Counted from the stretch's first letter, positions 25,963 to 37,381 are shown. The stretch: DNA of 64,000 nt from Pseudarthrobacter sp. C4D7 (GCF_013359725.1 NZ_JABFMW010000009.1:62001-126000); one strand, 5' to 3'. Notes: generated by a model not told the origin, from the letters alone. Numbers and translations are program-made.

Positions 25963-27237
25963 ATGCCGGCCGGAACACTTCCCCACGCCACCGGTACAGC
26001 CGGCCCTGCGCTGGGCCTGCGCCAGAACCTGGCACAGTTCATGCTGCTGGTTGCCGTCAACGCCCTGGTGGGGGGAACCCTTGGCCAGGAACGAACCGTC
26101 CTGCCCCTGCTGGCCGCCCGCGAATTCCACCTGGACCTGTACACGGGGGCGTTGACCTACATCCTGGCGTTCGGACTGTCCAAGGCCGCCATGAACTACT
26201 TCGCCGGCACGCTTTCGGACAGGTACGGCCGCAAACCTGTCCTCATCGCCGGCTGGCTGGCCGCGGTTCCTGTCCCGCTCATGCTCATCTTCGGGCCGTC
26301 CTGGGCATGGATCGTGGCGGCCAATGTGTTGCTGGGCATCAACCAAGGACTGACCTGGTCCACCGCCGTCATCATGAAAATGGACCTGGCCGGTCCCCGG
26401 CAGCGTGGCCTGGCCATGGGCCTCAACGAGGCCGCAGGCTACCTGGGGGTGGCGGTCACCGCGCTGGCCACCGGCCACCTGGCCACCGCCTATGGCCTCC
26501 GCCCGGCCCCGTTCCTGCTTGGCGCCGCCTACATCGCGCTGGGCCTGGGCCTGACCGTCCTGGCTGTCCGGGAAACCCGCCACCATGCCAAAGCCGAGGC
26601 CACACAGCATGCCGGCACCTCCGTCAGCGCCCACGCCGGCCTTAACACCGGCCAGGTGTTCACCCTCACCAGCTTCAAGGACCGCTCCCTCTCGGCAGCA
26701 AGCCAGGCGGGCCTGGTCAACAACCTCAACGACGGCCTTGCCTGGGGCCTCTTTCCCGTCCTGTTCGCCGGAGCCGGGCTGGGCCTGGGCCAGATCGGCA
26801 TCCTGGCCGCCGCCTACCCCGCTGCCTGGGGTGCCGCCCAACTGGTGACCGGCGCGGCCTCCGACCGGTGGGGCCGCAAATGGTTGATCACGGCCGGCAT
26901 GCTGGTCCAGGCCGTGGCGCTGGGCATCACCGCGACGGCCCACAGCTTCGGGCCCTGGCTCGCCGCCGCCGTCGTCCTGGGCATCGGCACCGCCCTGGTC
27001 TACCCCACCCTGCTGGCGGCCATCGGCGACGTCGCGCACCCGGCCTGGCGGGCCCGCTCCGTGGGCGTGTACCGGTTATGGCGCGACGCCGGATTCGCCG
27101 TGGGTGCCCTCCTCTCCGGAGTGCTGGCCGACCTGTACGGCATCCCCGCCGCCATTGCCGCCGTCGCGGTCCTCACCGCGGCTTCCGGCGCCGTGGTGGC
27201 CCTCCGGATGCGCGGCAACGACCACACGGCGGGATAA
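25963..27237 (+). CDS. MFS transporter
   Basis: 424 residues, 12 predicted membrane helices in two halves. The cytoplasmic loop 2-3 motif is GTLSDRYGRKPVLIAG and its counterpart in the second half is GAASDRWGRKWLITAG, both fitting the MFS motif A (G-x3-D-R-x-G-R-K). Helix 4/5 shows GINQGLTWSTAVIMKMDLAGP. ATG 25963 is chosen because CGGAG lies 6-7 nt upstream. It follows the double hairpin, so it may be separately expressed, yet its position suggests export of a sulfur compound or other toxicant; substrate not predictable. Confidence 0.87.
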   Translation: MPAGTLPHATGTAGPALGLRQNLAQFMLLVAVNALVGGTLGQERTVLPLLAAREFHLDLYTGALTYILAFGLSKAAMNYFAGTLSDRYGRKPVLIAGWLAAVPVPLMLIFGPSWAWIVAANVLLGINQGLTWSTAVIMKMDLAGPRQRGLAMGLNEAAGYLGVAVTALATGHLATAYGLRPAPFLLGAAYIALGLGLTVLAVRETRHHAKAEATQHAGTSVSAHAGLNTGQVFTLTSFKDRSLSAASQAGLVNNLNDGLAWGLFPVLFAGAGLGLGQIGILAAAYPAAWGAAQLVTGAASDRWGRKWLITAGMLVQAVALGITATAHSFGPWLAAAVVLGIGTALVYPTLLAAIGDVAHPAWRARSVGVYRLWRDAGFAVGALLSGVLADLYGIPAAIAAVAVLTAASGAVVALRMRGNDHTAG

Positions 27238-27243
27238 CGCACG

Positions 27244-28209
27244 TCAGCCGGCCGGGGCAATGAACTGCCGGATTTCCGCCGCCATCCGGGTGGACTGCGT
27301 CCAGTGCAGATAGTGGCCACCTTCAAGGGGCACGACCCGGTGCCGGGTGACGTTCTTGAGGAGGTCCTCCGCGGCGGCGGCCTTCGTGGCTGCCCGGCCG
27401 TCCTTTTCGTCTGCGATGAACGCCAGGACGGGCAGGTCGGCGGGATAGGTGACTCCTCGGAGGGCTGCCGCGTTGTTGCCGATGCGGGCTGTTTCGTCGG
27501 CCACCGCGGCATTGCCCACGTTCCACAGCATCATGGTGCGCATCCGCTTCAGCTCTTCCTCCGAATAGGCGTTGCCGTCCGGATCGAACAGACCCGGTGC
27601 CACCGCGGCTACGTCGCGGATCAGCCCGGTGGAAGCCACCACCTTAACCCAGTTGATGCCGGGCTGCGCCTCCTCCATTGGGTGGTCGCCCGGCTTGGGA
27701 ATGGTGGCGTCGATGCCCACCACCGCTGAAACTTCCGGGAGGTACCGGTTGGCGTAGTCCAGCAGGTAGAACCCGGCGATGGAGTGGCCGGCCAGGATGT
27801 AGGGCTGCCGGACCTGGAGCTTTGACAGGACCTGGTGGAGCTCGTTGCTGATGTGCTCGTTGGTGCGGGTGCTGGCTTCCATGTCGCTGTAGCCATAGCC
27901 GAACCCTTCCACCACCATCACGTCGAAGCCGCTGAGTTCGCGGATCAGCGGGGCGAAGTCAAGGCCGGGTGCGGCGGTTCCCAGTCCGCTGAGCAGGATG
28001 ATCGGCGGACCCTGCTGCGCGTTTCCGTTGCGGACCACGTTCAGCACGCCCCCGGCCACCGGGATCCGCTCCCCGTAGACGGGGGTGGTGGCCTTCTCCT
28101 GCGCCTCCAGGGCCGCGTTGGCCACCGCCGAGGCCAGGACCAGCCCCAAGACAACCAGCGTTGCGATCCCCAGCCGGCGGAGCCAGCGCCGGTTCCGCCG
28201 CGGTGTCAT
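27244..28209 (-). CDS. Membrane-anchored alpha/beta hydrolase
   Basis: 321 residues. Residues ~13-34 form an N-terminal signal-anchor after a strongly basic start (TPRRNRRWLRR), so the catalytic domain is extracytoplasmic. The domain has ILLSGLGTAAPG (oxyanion region), the nucleophile elbow G-H-S143-I-A-G, a VLAFIADEKDG acid segment and GGHYLHW with the catalytic His. This is the last gene of the ten-gene minus-strand operon, overlapping the acyl carrier protein gene by 4 bp (ATGA). It could be a lipase, esterase or thioesterase; release of a product from the carrier is inference, and the predicted location outside the cytoplasm argues against it. Confidence 0.85.
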   Translation of the reverse strand: MTPRRNRRWLRRLGIATLVVLGLVLASAVANAALEAQEKATTPVYGERIPVAGGVLNVVRNGNAQQGPPIILLSGLGTAAPGLDFAPLIRELSGFDVMVVEGFGYGYSDMEASTRTNEHISNELHQVLSKLQVRQPYILAGHSIAGFYLLDYANRYLPEVSAVVGIDATIPKPGDHPMEEAQPGINWVKVVASTGLIRDVAAVAPGLFDPDGNAYSEEELKRMRTMMLWNVGNAAVADETARIGNNAAALRGVTYPADLPVLAFIADEKDGRAATKAAAAEDLLKNVTRHRVVPLEGGHYLHWTQSTRMAAEIRQFIAPAG

Positions 28210-28448
28210 CCGTGCCCGGCGACGTAGGTGATCAGTCCGTCCACGGTGGCCACGGCCGGGTAGTCCGCCTCAGGGATGTCCACCCCCGTGGATTCCGCGA
28301 TGACCTCCACCAGGCGGAGGAAATCCAGTGAGTCGAGCTCCAGGTCCTGGCGCAGGCGGGCGCCGCCGTCCAGGTCGCCAGGCTCGACGTCGGGCGCTAC
28401 TTTTCCGAGCGCTGCCGCCACTGCCTGGTGCGCGTCCTGTTCGTTCAC
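28206..28448 (-). CDS. Acyl carrier protein
   Basis: 80 residues, the typical ACP length. The phosphopantetheine attachment site is clear: LRQDLELD-S40-LDFLRLVEVI, with the acidic helix II that docks partner enzymes. The rest is acidic and helical (pI low). It is distinct from the housekeeping acpP context: it lies between genes for a 2-oxoacid dehydrogenase E2 and an alpha/beta hydrolase in a minus-strand operon. That suggests a dedicated carrier for an acyl group made by the operon, but no ketosynthase or acyl-ACP ligase is encoded beside it. Confidence 0.9.
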   Translation of the reverse strand: MNEQDAHQAVAAALGKVAPDVEPGDLDGGARLRQDLELDSLDFLRLVEVIAESTGVDIPEADYPAVATVDGLITYVAGHG

Positions 28449-28476
28449 GGCTCCTCCTTGAGTACGGGTCCAACAG

Positions 28477-29967
28477 TCACAGGTCGCCGGGCTTCTGCAG
28501 CAGTTCGTCGATGCGGGCCAGGAACCGGCCGCCGCGCATCCCGTCGCTTACCCTGTGGTCCGCGGACAGCGTGGCGATGGCCGCGTGCCGGATGCCCAGC
28601 ATTCCGTTGTGCGCCCAGGGCTGCTCCAACACCTTGCCGAAGCCCACCATTGCCACCTGCGGCGGGTAGATCACCCCGTACACGCTTTCGACGCCGAGGT
28701 CACCCAGGTTGGTCACGGTGAGGGTAGGGTCCGCCATCTCCGCGCGCTGCAACCGGCCGGCCCTGGCCCGGCCCACCAGGTCGCGCAGCTGGTCCATGAG
28801 TTCGTCGAGCGTCAGGGTGTCGGCGTCGTGCAGGGCAGGGGCCACCAGTCCGCCGTGCCGCAGCGCCACCGCCACGCCCAGGTGCACGCTGCTGCTTGGC
28901 TGGAACGCACCCCTAGTGAAGAACCCGTTCATGTCCGGCACTTCTTTGGCTGCGAGCGCGGTGGCCTTCAGCAGCAGGGCGGACGGGACCAGCCGGGACG
29001 AGACCGGCCGCTGCTGGTTTGCCGCCAGCATCCACGCCATCGCCGCGGCCAGGTCCAGGGTGGTGGAGAGGTAGTAGTGCGGGATCTCCTTCTTGGACCG
29101 GGACATCAGCGCGCCCACCGCCTGCCGCAGGCTTTCCGCCCTGCCGCCTGCCGCCGTCGCGGGTTTCCGCTGCGGCGCCTCCCCCGGGGCCTCCAGGGGC
29201 GCCTCCACGGGTTCCTCCTGCGGCGGTGCCGCTGCCGGAGCTTCCGGCGGCGGTGCTTGCGCCGCTATTTCCGCTGGTAAGTCCCGGGGCGCCCGTTCCC
29301 GCGGCGGCACGGCGGCGAGCACGTCCTCCTCCGTCACGGCACCCCCGGGGCCCGTTCCCGCGATGGCCTGCAGGTCCACGCCCAGTTCCACGGCCAGCCG
29401 CCGGGCCAGCGGCGATGACCGCACCCGGTGGGCCGCGTGATCCACCGGCACGTCCCTCCCCGCCCGTCCGGCAGGGGCGGTGGGGGCGGCCGCGGCGTGT
29501 TCGACGTCGGCCCGGGTCACCCCGCCGCCGGGGCCGCTCCCGCTGATGCGTCCGACGTCGACCCCCAGCGTGTGCGCCAGGTGCCGGACCGGAGGGGAGG
29601 CTTTGGCCCCCAGCTCCGGGTGCCCGGCCCCGGCACCGGGGTGAGCGGGCGTTGGCTCCTGGGCTGCCAAAGGTGAGCGGGCGTCGGGGGAAAGAGTGCC
29701 GGAAGTGAGCGGGGGTTGCGGGACCTCTGCCGGGGTTGCGGTGATCCTGGCGATGGGGGTGCCCACCTCCACGGTGTCGCCGATGTCCACCAGGAACTCG
29801 GCCACCACGCCTTCCTGGAACGACTCGATGTCCATGACGGTCTTGTCCGTGTCCACGGCCGCCACGAGGTCGCCCTTGTGGACGTAGTCCCCGGGTTTGA
29901 CCAGCCACTCCACCACCTTGCCGTGCTCCATGTCCGCGCCCAGGGACGGCATCCGGAACTCATCCAC
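28477..29967 (-). CDS. 2-oxoacid dehydrogenase E2 (dihydrolipoamide acyltransferase), two E3-binding domains
   Basis: 496 residues from GTG 29967, whose codon region overlaps the E1-beta stop. Order: one lipoyl domain (residues 1-76, lipoate on K42 in DTDK42TVMDIES), a Pro/Ala linker, a first peripheral-subunit-binding domain (124-158, [20 protein letters not shown]), a second one (184-219, [21 protein letters not shown]), a long Pro/Glu linker, and the catalytic domain with [13 protein letters not shown] and the active D470-H-R-V-S-D-G. Two binding domains in one chain are unusual for bacterial E2. The acyl group (acetyl from pyruvate or acetoin, or branched) cannot be told from sequence. 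No E3 gene is nearby. Confidence 0.9.
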   Translation of the reverse strand: MDEFRMPSLGADMEHGKVVEWLVKPGDYVHKGDLVAAVDTDKTVMDIESFQEGVVAEFLVDIGDTVEVGTPIARITATPAEVPQPPLTSGTLSPDARSPLAAQEPTPAHPGAGAGHPELGAKASPPVRHLAHTLGVDVGRISGSGPGGGVTRADVEHAAAAPTAPAGRAGRDVPVDHAAHRVRSSPLARRLAVELGVDLQAIAGTGPGGAVTEEDVLAAVPPRERAPRDLPAEIAAQAPPPEAPAAAPPQEEPVEAPLEAPGEAPQRKPATAAGGRAESLRQAVGALMSRSKKEIPHYYLSTTLDLAAAMAWMLAANQQRPVSSRLVPSALLLKATALAAKEVPDMNGFFTRGAFQPSSSVHLGVAVALRHGGLVAPALHDADTLTLDELMDQLRDLVGRARAGRLQRAEMADPTLTVTNLGDLGVESVYGVIYPPQVAMVGFGKVLEQPWAHNGMLGIRHAAIATLSADHRVSDGMRGGRFLARIDELLQKPGDL

Positions 29968-30940
29968 CGGCGCCCACGGCCCTTCGTGCGGCGGCCATGA
30001 CCCGCTCCACCGACGGCAGCGCCGCCTGCTCCAGGTGCTTGGCGTAGGGGACGGGGACCTCCAGGCTGCACACCCGCTCCACGGGTGCGTCCAGGTCGAA
30101 GAAGGCCTGTTCGCAGATCCTGGCCGCGATCTCGGCGGAGATGCTGCCGCTGCGCCAGCCTTCGTCCACCACCACGGCCCGGTGCGTCCTGGCCACGCTG
30201 TCCAGGACGGTGTGGGCATCCAGCGGGCGCAGGGTGCGCAGGTCGATGACGTCGGCGTCGATGCCTTCCCCGTCCAGCTGCTCGGCGGCTTCCAGCACCA
30301 GCGGCAGGGTGCCGCCGTAGGTGATGAGCGTGATGGCGTCCCCGTGGCGCAGGAGGGTTGCCCTGTCGATGTCCACAGCGCCGGCATCGTCGTCGAGCTC
30401 GCCCGCCACGTTGTACAGCGAGCCGTGCTCGAAGATCAGTACCGGGTCCGGGTCCTGCAGCGCGGTCCACAGCATGCCGCGGGCGTCCGCCAGGGTGGCG
30501 GGGGCGAGGATCCGCAGGCCGGGGATGTGCGCGTACCAGCCCTCCAGGCTGTGCGAGTGCTGGGCGCCGAGCTGGCGGCCGGCGCCGGTGGTCATCCGGA
30601 TGACGATGGGCACGTTGAACTGGCCCCCGGACATGTGCAGCAGGGTGGCGGCGTTGTTGATGATCTGGTCCAGCGCCAGCAGGCTGAAGTTGACGGTCAT
30701 GATTTCGACGACGGGCCGCATCCCGCCCAGCGCGGCACCGATCCCTGCGCCCACGAACCCGGACTCGGAGAGCGGCGTATCCCGGATCCGGTCCGGCCCG
30801 AACTCCTCCAGCAGGCCCAGGCTCACGGCGAAGCTGCCGCCGTAGCGGCCCACGTCCTCGCCCATGAGGAACACCCGCTCGTCGCGCGTCATGGCGTCGC
30901 GGAGGGCCGCGCGCATGGCTTCCCGGTACGTGGTTTTCAT
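29960..30940 (-). CDS. 2-oxoacid dehydrogenase E1 component, beta subunit
   Basis: 326 residues. [35 protein letters not shown] is the canonical E1-beta start; [27 protein letters not shown] and [28 protein letters not shown] follow, then the transketolase C-terminal domain with [15 protein letters not shown]. It pairs with the alpha subunit to bind thiamine diphosphate and decarboxylate the oxoacid. The sequence family covers pyruvate, acetoin and branched-chain complexes. ATG 30940 overlaps the alpha stop as ATGA, deciding this start over 30973. Confidence 0.92.
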   Translation of the reverse strand: MKTTYREAMRAALRDAMTRDERVFLMGEDVGRYGGSFAVSLGLLEEFGPDRIRDTPLSESGFVGAGIGAALGGMRPVVEIMTVNFSLLALDQIINNAATLLHMSGGQFNVPIVIRMTTGAGRQLGAQHSHSLEGWYAHIPGLRILAPATLADARGMLWTALQDPDPVLIFEHGSLYNVAGELDDDAGAVDIDRATLLRHGDAITLITYGGTLPLVLEAAEQLDGEGIDADVIDLRTLRPLDAHTVLDSVARTHRAVVVDEGWRSGSISAEIAARICEQAFFDLDAPVERVCSLEVPVPYAKHLEQAALPSVERVMAAARRAVGAGG

Positions 30941-31979
30941 CCTGCAGCCCCGCCTTTCCTGTCCCGCTCCCACTGGCCGCCGGGGCTGCCGTCGTCCGGC
31001 CGGTCGCTGTAGACGAACCGGCTGAGCTCGGACACCGGTTCCGGTGTTCCGTTTTCGGCGAATCCGACGGCGGTGCTGATCTCGGCGTCCACGTCTTCCT
31101 GCAGGGCGGCCCAGTCCTTCTCCGCCAGCTGGCCTGCCGCCTGCATGGTGCCCCGGAGCAGGCTGATGGGGTCACGTTCCATCCACTGCGCCACCTCGGC
31201 TTTCTCCCGGTACAGCTCGGGATCGAACATGGAGTGGGCCCGGAACCTGTAGGTGCGCAGCTCCAGGAAGTGCGGGCCGCCGCCGGACCGCACCGCGTCC
31301 ACGGCGCGCCGGGCGGCTTCCTCCGCGGCGAGCACGTCCATGCCGTCCACGGCCCACGCGGGCATTTCGTAGCCGGCAGCCTTGAGCGCGATGTCGGTCT
31401 GGGATTCGGAACGGCCCAGCGCAGTGCCCATGGCGTACAGGTTGTTTTCGCAGCAGAACAGCACGGGCAGCTGCCACAGCGCGGCCAGGTTCATGCTTTC
31501 GTGGAACTCGCCTTCGGCCACGGCGCCTTCGCCGAAGAAGCACACGGTCACCCGTTGCCGCCCGGCCATCCGGTCCGCGAGCGCCAGGCCGACGGCGAGG
31601 GGCAGCCCGCCGGCCACGATCGCGTTTCCGCCGTAGAAGCGGGTTGCGGCGTCGAAGAGGTGCATGGAACCGCCCCGTCCCCGGCAGCAGCCCTCGGCGT
31701 GGCCGTACATTTCGGCGAGGATGGCTCCTGCGGAAACACCGCGCAGCAGGGCATGCCCGTGTTCGCGGTAGGTGGCCACCACGGCGTCCTCCCGTTCCAG
31801 GGCTTCCATCACCCCGGCCGCCACTGCTTCCTCGCCGATGTAGACGTGCAGGAAGCCGCGGATTTTGGCGGCACTGTAGAGCTCGATGCATTTTTCCTCG
31901 AGCCGGCGCACCCGCAGCATCTGCCGCAGGAGGTGCAGTGCGTGGTCCGCGTCCGGGATCCCTTGGGTCGTGTGCGTGG

Positions 31980-31983
<4 letters not shown>
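30937..31983 (-). CDS. 2-oxoacid dehydrogenase E1 component, alpha subunit
   Basis: 348 residues. [41 protein letters not shown] and [11 protein letters not shown] are hallmark E1-alpha segments. The thiamine-diphosphate motif reads [31 protein letters not shown], so the usual GDG...NN begins with GEG; the Asp-to-Glu change keeps charge. The phospho-loop region [15 protein letters not shown] is typical of PdhA/AcoA. Overlaps acs (upstream) and E1-beta (downstream) by 4 bp. Pyruvate is the likely substrate given the neighbouring acetyl-CoA synthetase, but acetoin is an alternative. Confidence 0.92.
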
Positions 31984-33836
<1,853 letters not shown>

Positions 33837-33853
33837 GTTCCTTTGGTTGGGTG

Positions 33854-35197
33854 CTAGAACCCCGTGGGCTCGGTTTCAAACTCTGGTTCGCCTGGCTGGT
33901 ATTCGTGGTGCAGCGGCCGCAGCGCCTCGGTCCGCGGATGCCAGAACAGCGCGTCGTAGCGGTCCCCCATCCGGGTGGGCACGTAGTTGCCCCACTCGCG
34001 GTGGGGGTTGTACACCACCCCGATGGCCCGGTGTCCGCGCCAGGATTCCAGCCACGGGCCCGTGCGGTCCGGCCCGAAGACCAGCAGCGAGGGGCCGCCC
34101 AGCGCCGCGTTGAGGAGGTCCTCGTGGCTGCCGTGCATGGCGGCCGGCACCTCCATGACCCATTCCGGGGAGCCCCATGATTCGGCGGCGGTGACGGACC
34201 CGGCGAAGGACGCGAAACCGGCCAGCACCGCTTCTCCGGGGTGGCGCTGGCGGACCAGCTGGCCGATGTTGACCATGCCGTTGTGGGCCATGTCCGTGGC
34301 CCGGGCATCCCCTACGTGCGTGTTGTGCGCCCACACCAGCCCCTTGGATCCCGGCCCGTGGTGGCGGGAGATCCGGTCAATCGTGTCGCTCATGTGGTGG
34401 TCCCGGATGTTCCAGGACTGCTGGTCGCCGCGGACCATGGTCCGGTAGTACCGCTCGGCGTTGGTGGCCACAATCGCGTTCTGGATGGCATCAAACGCTG
34501 CGGGGTCGTCCTGCATCCGGCCCAATGCCTGCCGCCGGACGGCCGCGAGCAGGGCCACCACGTCTTCTTCGCAGGACTGCGGGACCAGGCGGTTGCTCAT
34601 GGCATACCGCTGCGGGTCCTCGCGGAACGGGACGAAACAGTGCCAGGCATGCAGTGCCGCCGGGAGGGCCTCTGTGGCGTTGGCTTCCAGCCACGCGAAG
34701 ATTTCCCGCAGCGAGTCCCACAGCGAGTAGACGTCCAGGCCGTAGAAGCCGGTCCGTTGGTGTTCCGGGAGGTTCAGGTTCCATTCGCGCAGCCAGGTGA
34801 GGAATTCAGCCACCTCGTAGTTGGCCCACATCCACGTGGGCCACCGTTCAAACCCCGCCAGCAGCCGGGGGGCATCCAGGTCCTGCCCGGCCTCGCCCCG
34901 GACCCACCGGTTGATGCGCCAGCAGTCCGGCCAGTCGCCCTCCACGCCGATCCAGGTGAAGCCGTATTCCTCGATCAGCCGGCGGCTGAGCAGGGCCCGC
35001 CAGTGGTAGTACTCGCGGGTGCCGTGGGAGGCCTCGCCCAGGCACACGAAACGGGCCGGGGCGGCGGCGCGGACCAATGGTTCGAGGTCGTCTGCCGTGG
35101 CCACAGGGTGGGCCAGGCTCCGGATCTGCGCCGCTTCCGCCGCACGCTCAGCCCCCCGCTCCTCCCACCGGCCGGTGCCGCCTGCGGGGGTGTTCAT
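33854..35197 (-). CDS. Erythromycin-esterase-like protein
   Basis: 447 residues. The conserved family core is visible: [42 protein letters not shown] (Glu and His of the active site), [27 protein letters not shown], and GYFxY-like [28 protein letters not shown]. True macrolide resistance is rarely the role of chromosomal actinobacterial members; in Mycobacterium tuberculosis the homologous domain is fused to a phosphoribosyltransferase (Rv2030c) and is dormancy-induced. Here the adjacent upstream gene supplies the phosphoribosyltransferase, overlapping by 4 bp. Physiological substrate unknown. Confidence 0.88.
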   Translation of the reverse strand: MNTPAGGTGRWEERGAERAAEAAQIRSLAHPVATADDLEPLVRAAAPARFVCLGEASHGTREYYHWRALLSRRLIEEYGFTWIGVEGDWPDCWRINRWVRGEAGQDLDAPRLLAGFERWPTWMWANYEVAEFLTWLREWNLNLPEHQRTGFYGLDVYSLWDSLREIFAWLEANATEALPAALHAWHCFVPFREDPQRYAMSNRLVPQSCEEDVVALLAAVRRQALGRMQDDPAAFDAIQNAIVATNAERYYRTMVRGDQQSWNIRDHHMSDTIDRISRHHGPGSKGLVWAHNTHVGDARATDMAHNGMVNIGQLVRQRHPGEAVLAGFASFAGSVTAAESWGSPEWVMEVPAAMHGSHEDLLNAALGGPSLLVFGPDRTGPWLESWRGHRAIGVVYNPHREWGNYVPTRMGDRYDALFWHPRTEALRPLHHEYQPGEPEFETEPTGF

Positions 35198-36543
35198 TCG
35201 CTGGCCCCCGGCGCGTGCCGTCCCACCGGTGAGGGCAGGAGGTAGTGCCGGAACCAGTCCGCGGCCAGGGTGGCCGCCATGGCGAGGGTGCCGGGTTCCT
35301 CGAAAAGGTGGGTGGCCCCCGGGACCACCTCCAGCCGGGTGGGCGCCTGCATGCGCGCCATGGCCTGGCGGTTGAGCGCCAGCACCTGGGTGTCCGCGCC
35401 GCCGACAATCAGGAGAGTGGGCGCTTTCACGGCGGCGAGCCGGGGGCCTGCCAGGTCCGGCCGGCCGCCACGGGAGACGACGGCGGCCACCTGGGCACCG
35501 GGTTCGGCCGCGGCCCACAGGGCGGCGCCAGCGCCGGTACTGGCCCCTAAGTAGCCGATCCGGCCGGCGGAGCCGTCGTGCCGCGCCTCGAGCCAATGGG
35601 TGGCAGCAGAGAGCCGGTGGGCCAGGAGCGCGATGTCGAACACGTTGGCCCGGTTGACCTCCTCTTCGGGTGTCAGCAGGTCCAGGAGCAGGGTGCCCAG
35701 GCCGGCGCCGTGCAGCACGGAGGCGACGAACCGGTTGCGGGGGCTGTGCCGGCTGCTGCCGCTGCCGTGGGCGAACAGCACCGTACCGTCGCACCGGGCC
35801 GGCAGGTAGAGGCTGCCGCGGAGGATCGCCTGTCCGTCGGGGATTTCGACGTCGTCCTCCAGGCTGCCGTCTCCCCCGTGCCCGTCGCGGTGGTCCGCCG
35901 GGCCGGCGGCGGCGTCCAGCAGCTGCACCACCTCGCCATCTTCGGTGGGCGAGAAGTCATGGTAGTAGTAGCCCACGGCCTGGAAGTCCTGGGGGGACAT
36001 CAGGCAGACAATGTCGTCCGGTTCCTTGAGCTCCACAATGGCGCGGGCCGGCGCAACGGGAACGGCCAGGATGACCCTCGCCGCCCCGAGCTGCCGGGCC
36101 ACCTGGCACGCCACCCGGGCCGTGGAGCCGGTGGCGATGCCGTCGTCAACGATGACCGCCGTGCGGCCGGTGAGGTCGATCCGCCGGCGGCCCTGGCGGA
36201 ACCGTGCCACCCGGCTTTCCAGCAGGGCGCGTTCCTGCCGCTCCACCCGTTGCAGGTCTTCCTGGGACACCCGGGCCATGGAGATGGTGCGGGGGTCCAG
36301 GACGCGGACGTTGCCCTCCCCGATGGCTCCCATGGCCACCTCGGGCTGGAACGGAACCCCCAGTTTCCGCACCACGATCACATCCAGCGGCGCTTCCAGG
36401 GCCTTGGCTACTTCGAAGGCCACCGGGACGCCGCCCCGGGGCAGGCCCAGCACCACAACATCCCGGCCGCGCAGGCCGGCGAGCCGTTTGCCCAGCCGCC
36501 GCCCGGCGTCGGACCTGTCATGAAACGAAGCCATCGCCGTCAC
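35194..36543 (-). CDS. Phosphoribosyltransferase-alpha/beta hydrolase fusion
   Basis: 449 residues. Residues ~5-215 are a type I phosphoribosyltransferase-like domain with VVVLGLPRGGVPVAFEVA and the PRPP loop VIVDDGIATGST (130-141). Residues ~230-445 are a dienelactone-hydrolase-like alpha/beta hydrolase: TVLFAHGSGSSRHSPRNRFVA, the nucleophile elbow GYLGASTGAGAALW, APTLLIVGGADTQV and GATHLFEEPG, so Ser-Asp-His are all present. GTG 36543 overlaps the previous stop (GTGA). The fusion recurs in actinobacterial stress loci; reaction unknown. Confidence 0.85.
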   Translation of the reverse strand: MTAMASFHDRSDAGRRLGKRLAGLRGRDVVVLGLPRGGVPVAFEVAKALEAPLDVIVVRKLGVPFQPEVAMGAIGEGNVRVLDPRTISMARVSQEDLQRVERQERALLESRVARFRQGRRRIDLTGRTAVIVDDGIATGSTARVACQVARQLGAARVILAVPVAPARAIVELKEPDDIVCLMSPQDFQAVGYYYHDFSPTEDGEVVQLLDAAAGPADHRDGHGGDGSLEDDVEIPDGQAILRGSLYLPARCDGTVLFAHGSGSSRHSPRNRFVASVLHGAGLGTLLLDLLTPEEEVNRANVFDIALLAHRLSAATHWLEARHDGSAGRIGYLGASTGAGAALWAAAEPGAQVAAVVSRGGRPDLAGPRLAAVKAPTLLIVGGADTQVLALNRQAMARMQAPTRLEVVPGATHLFEEPGTLAMAATLAADWFRHYLLPSPVGRHAPGASE

Positions 36544-36887
36544 CCGTTGTGTGTGATTTCTTCCCCGGGCAGCGGCTCCGCCGCGGGGTTCCAGGTCATC
36601 CGGAGCACGAAGTGGGCGTCTGAACTGCTTTTGGCAATCACGGCTCCCGCGTCCCCGGCAAGCTTTACGCCGAACTCGATCTGGATCTGTTCGGGGGTGA
36701 GTTCCGCCATGGCCTCCAGTGCTGCGCGGGCCGCGGGGCGGACGCTGGCAAGTGCATCTTCCAGGCGCCTGCCTGTGTCCAGGATCCCCTGTTCGTTGCG
36801 CGCGGGATGGTCCACGCCGTAGCTGTTGTCCGCAGCCTCAACGAGCACGGTTCCGGACCCCACTTCGTAGCGCAGCACCTCAGTCAT
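36540..36887 (-). CDS. CU044_2847-family (Trypco1-like) protein
   Basis: 115 residues: an N-terminal beta-rich half (EVLRYEVGSGTVLVEAAD), a central helix (RRLEDALASVRPAARAALEAMAEL) and a hallmark C-terminal part, PEQIQIEFGVKLAGDAGAVIAKSSSDAHFVLRMTW. This is the pattern of the CU044_2847/trypsin-co-occurring domain family, small proteins associated with proteases and predicted counter-invader systems. No protease is in this operon, so here it may act as a regulatory or adaptor subunit of the downstream hydrolase. Family assignment is from memory of the motif and should be checked. Confidence 0.7.
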   Translation of the reverse strand: MTEVLRYEVGSGTVLVEAADNSYGVDHPARNEQGILDTGRRLEDALASVRPAARAALEAMAELTPEQIQIEFGVKLAGDAGAVIAKSSSDAHFVLRMTWNPAAEPLPGEEITHNG

Positions 36888-36902
36888 GGCGGATTCCTCC
36901 TG

Positions 36903-37259
36903 CTAATGCGAGACGCGGTAGGTGTGGCGGAGGTCGGTGCTGGGCTTAATGGCCACCGCTGTTACCACCAGCGCCACCGCCCCCGCGATCCACGACGTCC
37001 AGGCTGCGCCTGTTGCGCCCGTGTAGGTTCCGAGCCATGGCGAGAGGACCAGTCCTGCTGCGAGGATGGCCTGCACGTATTCCATGGCCGGAGTTCCCGG
37101 CATGGCCAGGTTGATAATGCCGCTGACCACCAGGAGCCCGCCGAAAACGAGCATCAGGGTGGTGGACATGTTGAGTTGCCGCGTGAACAGGACCGCCACC
37201 GCGGTGAAGAGTCCGGCGGCAACCGCTACATAGTCCTGCCACCGATACCACTTTTTCAC
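36903..37259 (-). CDS. SPW-repeat membrane protein
   Basis: 118 residues with four hydrophobic helices and the SPW motif (AAGLVLSPWLGTYTG, near residue 72) preceded by MLVFGGLLVVSGIINLAMPG, characteristic of the SPW repeat family of unknown function. The start is GTG 37259 with AAAGGAAAG upstream. It is the first gene of the minus-strand operon that continues to 27244, and upstream of it lies an inverted repeat that could be an activator site. Confidence 0.85.
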   Translation of the reverse strand: MKKWYRWQDYVAVAAGLFTAVAVLFTRQLNMSTTLMLVFGGLLVVSGIINLAMPGTPAMEYVQAILAAGLVLSPWLGTYTGATGAAWTSWIAGAVALVVTAVAIKPSTDLRHTYRVSH

Positions 37260-37328
37260 TGAACTTTCCTTTCTGATGTGGGCGGGACGCGTTGTGCGTT
37301 TCCAGCCCGCGGTCCCCAGCTTCCCGCG

Positions 37329-37381
37329 ATTTAAGTCAACGCCTGCCGGTCACCCCCTTCTAGGGCAGAAAGACCTAGGGC
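37329..37381 (-). promoter_or_regulatory. Putative promoter/activator box of the ten-gene operon
   Basis: A 19-bp near-palindrome CTAGGGCAGAAAGACCTAG (37360-37378) also contains part of a direct repeat CTAGGGC (37360-37366, 37375-37381, 15-bp step). TTGACTTAAAT lies downstream on the minus strand (37329-37339), giving a possible -10 TTAAAT. The box would sit near -47. Regulator unknown. Confidence 0.4.

Noticed and set aside
24400..27039. 879-codon open frame on the minus strand opposite the persulfide dioxygenase and MFS genes
   Set aside because: The translation is Gly/Gln/Val-rich without domains; both plus-strand genes carry clear conserved motifs and start signals.
37360..37378. Exact DosR/DevR box before the SPW operon
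   Set aside because: The half sites are separated by five central bases instead of four and the arms differ from the consensus, so only a generic activator-like box is claimed.
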